From contig JBBHKE010001504.1 in assembly GCA_037447655.1 (NCBI GenBank), positions 62,001-126,000 on the forward strand: a stretch of DNA of 64,000 bases, in the 5' to 3' direction. This document shows, piece after piece, positions 57,183 to 64,000 of this stretch; the first letter of the stretch is position 1; each line of letters begins with the position of its first letter. The notes under the pieces were generated by a model. It searched no databases. It saw only the letters and a list, made by a program, of their open reading frames with translations, and was not told the DNA's origin. This DNA is from Zygnema cylindricum. Taxonomy: Eukaryota; Streptophyta; Zygnematophyceae; Zygnematales; Zygnemataceae. A program made the position numbers and the translations under genes.

Positions 57183-60100
57183 CAATTTTAGGTTTTCAAA
57201 AGTTTAAGTTTTTTGGGATTTCAGGTTTTGAGATTTAAGTTTTTGGGATTAGCGTTTTTTTTGGAGTTCAGGTTTCTTTGCGCTTCGAGGTTTCGTGGAC
57301 CGTTCCGGTGGTTGTCGATTTATGCGACGAAATAAATAAAAGAGTGAGTTTATGGATAAGAAAGAAATTAAGTTTTTGGGTGAGGCAAATTTTTGGTATT
57401 AAGAAATTTAGGGTTAAGAGTTACAAGTTCCTGAGAAGTATAGTCTCCATGTCAAGTTTCCTAAGTTTTGAAAAAAATGAGAATATGATACCAAAAACAA
57501 AGGTCTCAAACGGTAGGAAACGGAAGAGAAGGGAAGTGTGACTTAGGAAGGTAAATAGAAAGGACGCATTAATGAGAGGCGGGAGTGGGCGGGGATCCGA
57601 CACAAAAAGTGTCGATTTGGTCCACGTGTTCGGTTGCAAGTGGCGAGAGCAGAGGGCCACCTTCGAAACGGACGGCGAATCGCCGTGGTAAAGATCCTGT
57701 GGAATAGTTCCCGGGCAGCAAAAAAATAAAGACGGAGGTACTGGTCAGTTTGTTTTCTTTAGGGGTTCAAAAGTTTCAGATCTGAAAAGTGAATAACGGG
57801 CAGGGGAAGAACTCGGCAAAAAGTATACGAGAAACAAAGAAAATGTTTACTACACCTTGCGTCGCTTTAGAGTTGATGAATTATTAACGTTAACAAATTA
57901 TAATTAAATACTCTAAATTGTGTTTTGCAACGTGGATTATTTTATGGGTCGTTTACGTAAAGAGTGTTATAAACTCTAATTTTTTTTTCCAGTCGAAAAA
58001 CGACTCCCTGGAATTGCGACTGGTTAATTCGAGTAGCGACAGGCGTTGTGTTGTGCCTGCTAATTGAGTAGCGATGCTCGTGATGATATCCTAAACCGTG
58101 ATGTCCTTTTTGTATGTCCAACCTGTTGTCCACCAACATACTCATAAAAAGATACTAGGAAAATTGCACATCTAACATTGTTGTGATGAGAATAAAATTG
58201 CCATGATACACTAAATCATTCATACCTTAGTGAAATCACAATTTCAACATTTTTTTGCGATAAAGAAGTTAGAACTATACGTAAATCCATACTTGCACAA
58301 CAACGCGAATGTGTACGATATAGTACACTCTTACACGTGGGGAAAAGTGTGTGTGTACATAGAGTTGCACCTTTAAACATACTTTAAACGAAAAAATAGT
58401 ATGGCATAAATGTCGTTGGTGACATTTTATAGCTTATGAATCTTTTTTTTTTAGGTTGCCATAGTTCACATCTCGGTATGTACAAAACCATGGTGTTATA
58501 TTGATACCATGCGCTAACAACAAAACAAAAAAAACATTCAATTTCAACTAGAGAAACAATACGTCCTTAGGTGCTCGAACAATACATTACAACGAAAAAG
58601 GTTAGTTTAAACTCAAACGTGGTTTCCAATAATGTTTAAATGTTCAAAGTACCCTAAAAGTGTAATATTTATAGGAGTATCAATGTAAATACAATGCTAC
58701 TTATAATAAGCATTTAAATTTTGGGAAAATTTAGATAAAGGTTATGAGTAAGACTACCGCGCCAGCTGCATTTTTACACGTTAACGAGCTTATACGATGA
58801 CCTAATTCATATTGCGTTATTAAACATACAATTCGTGATGTCATCTTCGACATTTTTTCTCAAACATGCGAGAATACAAACTAACACAAAACAACGTTAC
58901 AGATTACCGTCAAGTTCGTAAGTGAATTAAATGTTAATCTTATACCGCTATCCCCAAAAAAATATAAGAACATTCAAGTGACAATATACTTGTTGGTAAA
59001 TATTGAACGAAATATAATTCGGGTCATCATATACCTCACTAAACGTACCGCACGCCGTCAACAACCTTAAGTTAAAAAATACAAACCTCGACTTATTCAA
59101 ATTCACTTATGTGCCCTTTTGTATTAACGCTACAACAAATAAAGGTTAACAAATTAAATATTTCACACAACCATTTATAAACTATAATAAACAGTAACTA
59201 AAATGAAACAGGGTGTAGTAACAAGTTATCACTCTTACGTTCAATTTTAAATCTTAAGTCAGCACCATTTTTATGAATGTTGGAATCATAAAACAGGGTC
59301 GTTACCTTTAACAATTTGATTATGACCACGAAATGTGAATATATAACTTGTCTAAAAAATAACTTAGTTATGCGTATTACGCGCATTTATTAAAGCATGT
59401 GCTATAAAGCTATTTAAAAACACGCGTATTCGTTTTTAAGACGTTTGTATGAAATGAATTAAAAAAGGTCGAGTGAAATTCAAAACATCATATGAGATCA
59501 AATCATATAAATAACATTTTGTACATAAAATGGCAAGCTAAAGACACTATATACTAAAAATAATAACGGATTCATGGTTTAATAATGCAAAATCTAACAT
59601 ACGGTGGATATACATTGGTTTTATACAAATATTAAAACATACATATTATACAAAGTACATTTATGAACCTCGATATCGACGTAAACGTTTTTATAAGTTG
59701 AAGTATTAAACTACTAACCCGACCGATAACGTTACCGAAACCACTAAGCGGAGGCCTAGCCGTAGATTAAAATATGTGATTTACTCATTGATTATTTGCT
59801 ATTCTTATCCGAAGATATAATTTGTCATCGTTTCAAGAGGTTTGACACTCCGAACGTTTGATTCAACGTCTTTAAGGTGAAACGTGTATAAACACTTTAT
59901 TTAATTGAGTGTGCTCAATAAAGTAGGCGAAACAACATATGTGTGGTAAAACTACAATGGATTAGTTTTTTTGCAATATTTTTTTTCACCTTGAATACAA
60001 ACTTAGAGTAACCATATTGTTGTGTGTCGTTTCCATAGTAGAATGTTTCAATCTACATGGCATAATGCTTATGAACCAAATAAATAATGTGACTAAATTC

Positions 60101-61007
60101 GAAATTAGAATGTGCAACAGTATACCGTGTCTTGCTACTACTGTAAAGGTGTTTGTCGCCACGTAAAACATATTTTCACCGTGCACAATTGTGGGGCTGT
60201 TAATCCGACGGTTGCGATTGAAGTAAACGATCCTCACCTTCCTATTAGTGGCCTCCAATCGAAAATCGAAAATATGTGTACGGAAAAAAATGTTTAAAAT
60301 GGCCAAAAAACCTATATACTAATAGCGATGCACGTAGTTTCGTGTGGGAAGACGTAGCGGATCGTAGACTCCTCCCTTAAATAGTGTTATTGTTGTTTTT
60401 TCATGATTTTCGGCCAGAAAATGTATCGACCTGTTATTAACACTGTGGAAAGACAGGCGGTGTACTTTGTATATTAACGTACCGAATAGAAATTCCTTTT
60501 TCACTTTAGGGCATTTTAGGCTTATGGTCGTCATAGGAAATTTTGTTCATTTGAACCATTCGTTTTCGTATTATTTCAGTTTTGAACCTTTTGTAAACCT
60601 ATTTCAATATCCATATTGACCTTTCCAGAAAAAGTTTGTTCACAGACAGAGTGCATTAGATGCTACGATTCGATGGACGCTGTACGGCAGTCCTCATGGA
60701 GCAGTCTGGAGTTCTGGACTCCGTACAGGGTAGAATCAGTACCCATACTGTACTGACTCGGGATGTCACTATTCCCCATCCGGATTCCATAGTCGACGTG
60801 GCTCCATCATGTGCCGCTGCCAGGTCGGCTTCTTGTCCTTTGGGATGCAGCATTTGGCATGCGTCATTGTCAACACCTACACCGCACACGTCATAGCGTA
60901 CGGTACATCATGAAATGTAACATTGTCGCCTTTCACTGTACAAACATGGCAGGACTCGGATTATAAATTGACGGCTCATCGTCCTATTTTGACGGGACCC
61001 GCGACAC
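57183..61007. other. non-coding AT-rich stretch
   Basis: The first 400 bp may hold the promoter and 5' UTR of the minus-strand gene. A piece at 57930-58030 (TTTTGCAACGTGG, then AGAGTGTTATAAACTCT) repeats one at 46910-46960. The remainder is A/T-rich with short frames. The overlapping 77-78 codon frames at 60656-60896 on both strands match nothing. I see no gene. Confidence 0.5.
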
Positions 61008-61009
61008 TA

Positions 61010-61204
61010 CACCGCGAATCGTTACTAGTGTCAAAGTCACTAATTTGGGTTCTTAAAATTCTGATTTTTTTCCCGAAATAGAATTAATAACTCTATTTAA
61101 GGACGTGGACCATAATATGCCACGTCTCTCGCACTAAATTAGAATCAATAACACTATTTTTTTTTACGCTATTTAAACTTTGACACTAATAACGATTCGT
61201 TGTG
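61010..61204. mobile_element. MITE with TA target site, 195 bp
   Basis: The ends CACCGCGAATCGTTACTAGTG... and (complement) CACAACGAATCGTTATTAGTG... pair over about 28 bases, up to CAAAGT. TA flanks both sides (61008-61009 and 61205-61206). Same family as 8838-9375 and 63770-63968. Confidence 0.83.
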
Positions 61205-61362
61205 TACTGCACTTGGAAATACCGAAATACAGCCCCCGCTACTAATGTTAGTCAATTGATAGCGTTACCACTTGATATTAAAAGTAGCTTTACTAAATTT
61301 TGTCTTACAACGTCGAGCCACTTAAATAAATAGTGTTGCTTACTCTAATTTATCGTTATAGG

Positions 61363-62221
61363 CATAGATGTCCAATTCGTACGGATTTGGACTTTTTAAC
61401 GAAAACTACGTAGTATTCGCGTGTTTCGTAAATTTCGTAAATTTCGTACGTCTCATATTGTACAAAAATTGTACGGACAATTTTAAAAAATGCTTCATTT
61501 ACGCGCGCATATTGTTTGTGTCGTCCACTCCGTATTCAGAAGGAAGCCGCCGTTGGAGACGCCGTAAATTCCGCCGCTCGTCGCTTGTTCGTTGCACTTT
61601 TCAGTTTTGCACTTTTGCTTCATTTGCGCACGCGTATCTTTATATGAGCGGCGAGCCGCAAAACTTATGGCGTCTTGCACGCGTATTTTTATATCAGCGG
61701 CGAGCCGCGGAAGTTATGGCGTCTCGCGCGCGTATTTTTATCTGAGCGGCGAGCCGCGGAACTTATGGCGTCTTGCACGCGTATTTTTAGCTGAGCGGCG
61801 AGCCGCGGAAATTATGGTGTCTCGCACGCGTATATTCATCCGAGCGACGAGCCGCCGAATTTATGACGTCTCGCACGCGTAATTTATCTGAGCGGCGAGC
61901 GGCGAAATTTATGGCATCTCCAACGGCAGCTTCCTTGAGCCGTTTTGCGTCATTTGCGCGCGCGTATTTTCATCTGTCCTCCACTCCGTTCTTAGAAGGA
62001 AGCCGCCGTTGGAGACGCTGTAAATTCAGGCGCTCGCTGCGAGTACGTTGCACTTTTCATTTTTTTAGGGTATTGAATATTGAAAATATTTGAAATTTGA
62101 AAGTCCAAAAAAAAACACGAATTTTACCTACGAATTTTAAAAGTTTGAAATTGTTTTATGCGCACTCTACGTAGTATTCGTTAGTTTACTCCGTGCGTTT
62201 TATACGCATAGGACATCTATG
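61363..62221. mobile_element. hAT-like non-autonomous element, 859 bp
   Basis: The ends are CATAGATGTCC and its complement. Behind them the left reads TTAACGAAAACTACGTAG and the right, in complement, CTAACGAATACTACGTAG, so the imperfect inverted repeats reach about 50 bp. GTTATAGG precedes and GTTCTAGG follows, an 8-bp target duplication with one change, as made by hAT transposases. No transposase is inside. Two direct copies of AGAAGGAAGCCGCCGTTGGA (61538 and 61996) flank a 49-bp tandem array. Confidence 0.82.
61632..61924 (+). repeat. 49-bp tandem repeat, six units, GC-rich
   Basis: Units start at 61632, 61681, 61730, 61779, 61828 and 61877 with GCGTATTTTTATCTGAGCGG, then CGAGCCGCGGAACTTATGGC. 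The last is 48 bp. GC-rich words (GCGGCGAGCCGCGG) stand out from the AT-rich surroundings. Confidence 0.93.
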
Positions 62222-62229
62222 GTTCTAGG

Positions 62230-63767
62230 TTAAAAAACAGCCAAGCGATGGACGTCTCGGTCCCATGTTAGGTCAGAAATACGGTTCGATTGCGAAATCA
62301 CCGTAGCCCAATGTTCGTGTGAGATCCTACCTTCATAATCCGTACAATCTTATAGTCTGGAAATTCTAAAGATACTGTACTGACCAGGAATCCTCGTAAG
62401 CAATTAGAGACACGTTTTTAATACTGGTTTTAGCCTTTAGGCGGATGCAGTCGCTAAAAAACAAACAAATATTACATCATATCGGGCCAAAATGGTAGAG
62501 TACGAATGTAAGACACGGTAGGCTAACAGTGTGACAAAAAACGGTACGAGATCGCTACAGAATACTACAGTACGGTATAAACGGTACAGGCTGTACAGTC
62601 TTTTACCGCGCTGTAGTTGAAATTAAGAAAGTACTGTAACACACTATTTGATACGTAATCACAAAGTCGATGCCACGAAGCATATAGACAGGTGCGATTT
62701 GACGCGTGGCAGTTCGTGTCGGTTGAGGGCGTGCAGCGAAGTACGAACGGGTTTATAGATCTAGCTTTTTGTGATAAGGACAAAAAATATATATTTGGAC
62801 AAGGCCAGAAAAAAATCTTCAATAATTTCATCACATTATCCTGTTGCTGTAATTTTAAAACAAAAAAATATTTTGGAAGTCGCAAAAAAAAAAGATGGTC
62901 CTGCTTTGTTTAACGCTTGTCGGCAACAGTTGTCATTACGCGGATAATATATGACTTTGTCGGCAGACGGAGAAACCGGACACGGTGTATTATGACATAT
63001 GGACAAAAGCTCTTGTCATCTAGATTGTCCGGTCAACACGAGCAGTACGGAGTTATGAACTGGCATCCGAGATGCTTCTTGCAGTCTTGCTACCTAAACT
63101 GTACGAATGTCCCACGGTTTTGCGAGAGGAAACTAGAACACGTGTCAATTCCCGATCAGATTTCTGTTCATTTTGTGTATCTAACTGAAACGGTCAGTTT
63201 GCAGTATTGCACATCGAGGCTGTCACGTTTTCTATCATCATATCAGTTACGACACGTAATGGAAGATTATCATAGAAGCGTCAGTACATACGTCATTTTG
63301 TTTCATGAAAACGTCGTTTAATTATGGGCTTTCGCACGATTTTTACTAGAGAACCACAGGGTGTATTTGGAACATGTTCCCCGGTATCCCGGGACGCGTG
63401 GGCGGCACGTTACCGTGCGCGAAATGCGCCAAGTCCCACCAGTCCACCACTCACAAGATCCCTATAAGTACAGTACCTTGTTAATTTTTTTTTTTGACGG
63501 ACTTGAATTGTAATAGGCGCTGTGTACGTAATTTTTTTACTAACGTTGCTGCCCGAATTATGAAATTTTTCTTTCCCTTCTTCCGTCGACCAAAGTGGGT
63601 ATACAATTATATATAACGCAAACGTTGCAAATGTAAAATAGTTGTTATACTTGTGCGCTGCCCATAGTTGTTAGGGTGAATGAAAGTAAATCGATCGCGG
63701 CTCATCTTGGCCCGAAATTATAAACTACAGTGGTGTTAATTACACTATTTAAGGCTGTAGAATACAG
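62230..63767. other. non-coding stretch
   Basis: The longest frame (62917-63321, 134 codons, plus strand) has no recognisable domain and lies in sequence of similar composition to its flanks, so I do not call it a gene. Repeated CGGTACAG-like words are seen near 62540-62600. Confidence 0.45.
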
Positions 63768-63769
63768 TA

Positions 63770-63968
63770 CACCTTGAATCGTTATTAGCGTATAGAAATT
63801 ATTAGTGTAAAGAAAAAATTAGCGTCATTTATTATAATTTAGTGCCAGGAGACGTGGCAGATTATAGTCCACTTCCTTAAATAGTGTAATTTAATTTATT
63901 TAAGGTATCAATGTCAAAATCTTGGGGTGCTTGTATAGAGTACATAAGGCTAATAACGATTCACGGTG
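63770..63968. mobile_element. MITE with TA target site, 199 bp
   Basis: The ends CACCTTGAATCGTTATTAGCG and (complement) CACCGTGAATCGTTATTAGCC are flanked by TA on both sides (63768-63769 and 63969-63970). The match goes beyond the TA (ACAG on the left, CTGT on the right). Same family as 8838-9375 and 61010-61204. Confidence 0.83.
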
Positions 63969-64000
63969 TACTGTAAAGTTTGCCACATATCTTTACGCCA

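Noticed and set aside
60656-60896. Overlapping frames of 77-78 codons on both strands
   Set aside because: Mirror frames in a short GC-richer patch with no known motif.
61368-62093. Frames of 76-125 codons with repeated Arg/Ala-rich segments
   Set aside because: They are translations of the 49-bp tandem array and its flanks; 49 is not a multiple of three, so the frame changes from unit to unit.
62917-63321. 134-codon plus-strand frame
   Set aside because: No motif, no splice or start context that stands out, and no change of composition at its borders.

Overview
The window looks like nuclear DNA of a green-lineage eukaryote, probably a streptophyte with a large, repeat-rich genome. The grounds are GT-AG spliced genes, a chlorophyllase-type hydrolase, a LysM protein with a lysozyme-like exon, layers of Ty1/copia elements, one Ty3/gypsy chromovirus, miniature inverted-repeat elements (MITEs), microsatellites and a run of ten Ns of scaffold type. 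A charophyte such as Chara is only a guess. No bacterial operon, CRISPR array or rRNA gene was seen.

Layout. 1-1711: 3' end of a copia element and its 3' LTR. 1712-9874: AT-rich non-coding DNA with a 40-bp tandem repeat, CGATATATCG-rich repeats, a solo LTR (5757-6961) and a TA-flanked MITE (8838-9375). 9875-10764: first two exons of a LysM plus lysozyme-like gene, cut off by an assembly gap. 10927-16260: decayed copia element split by an antisense solo LTR (13913-15091). 16320-23304: LTR and gag fragment of one copia element, then a complete but dead copia element (17471-23304). 23526-29243: a near-complete minus-strand copia element. 29244-31960: LTR, gag and integrase of a different copia lineage. 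31960-35975: chromovirus body without LTRs. 35976-37807: copia RNase H, LTR and gag start. 37808-39170: 5' end of another minus-strand copia element.

The right-hand part is richer in host sequence. It holds an acidic first exon (39471-39818), a solo LTR with target duplication (42829-43846), an ORF with a plastid-type N-terminus (45774-46382), and an eight-exon alpha/beta hydrolase of the chlorophyllase type (48896-52454) whose splice phases all agree and whose Ser/Asp/His triad is visible. On the minus strand lies an open frame of about 840 codons for a disordered, charge-repeat protein (57182-54660). The end holds TA-flanked MITEs and an 859-bp hAT-like non-autonomous element with a 49-bp tandem array.

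Main discovery. The roughly 1.0-1.2 kb copia LTRs of one family (seven copies here) each carry, antisense to the LTR, a tRNA-like module with B-box-like and often A-box-like elements; five of seven are followed by four or five Ts, the signal that ends Pol III transcription. In the two copies whose 5' LTR junction survives, the primer-binding site is complementary to the anticodon arm, not the 3' end, of initiator tRNA-Met, which indicates half-tRNA priming as in Drosophila copia. Together these make an LTR family with an unusual tie to tRNA biology.
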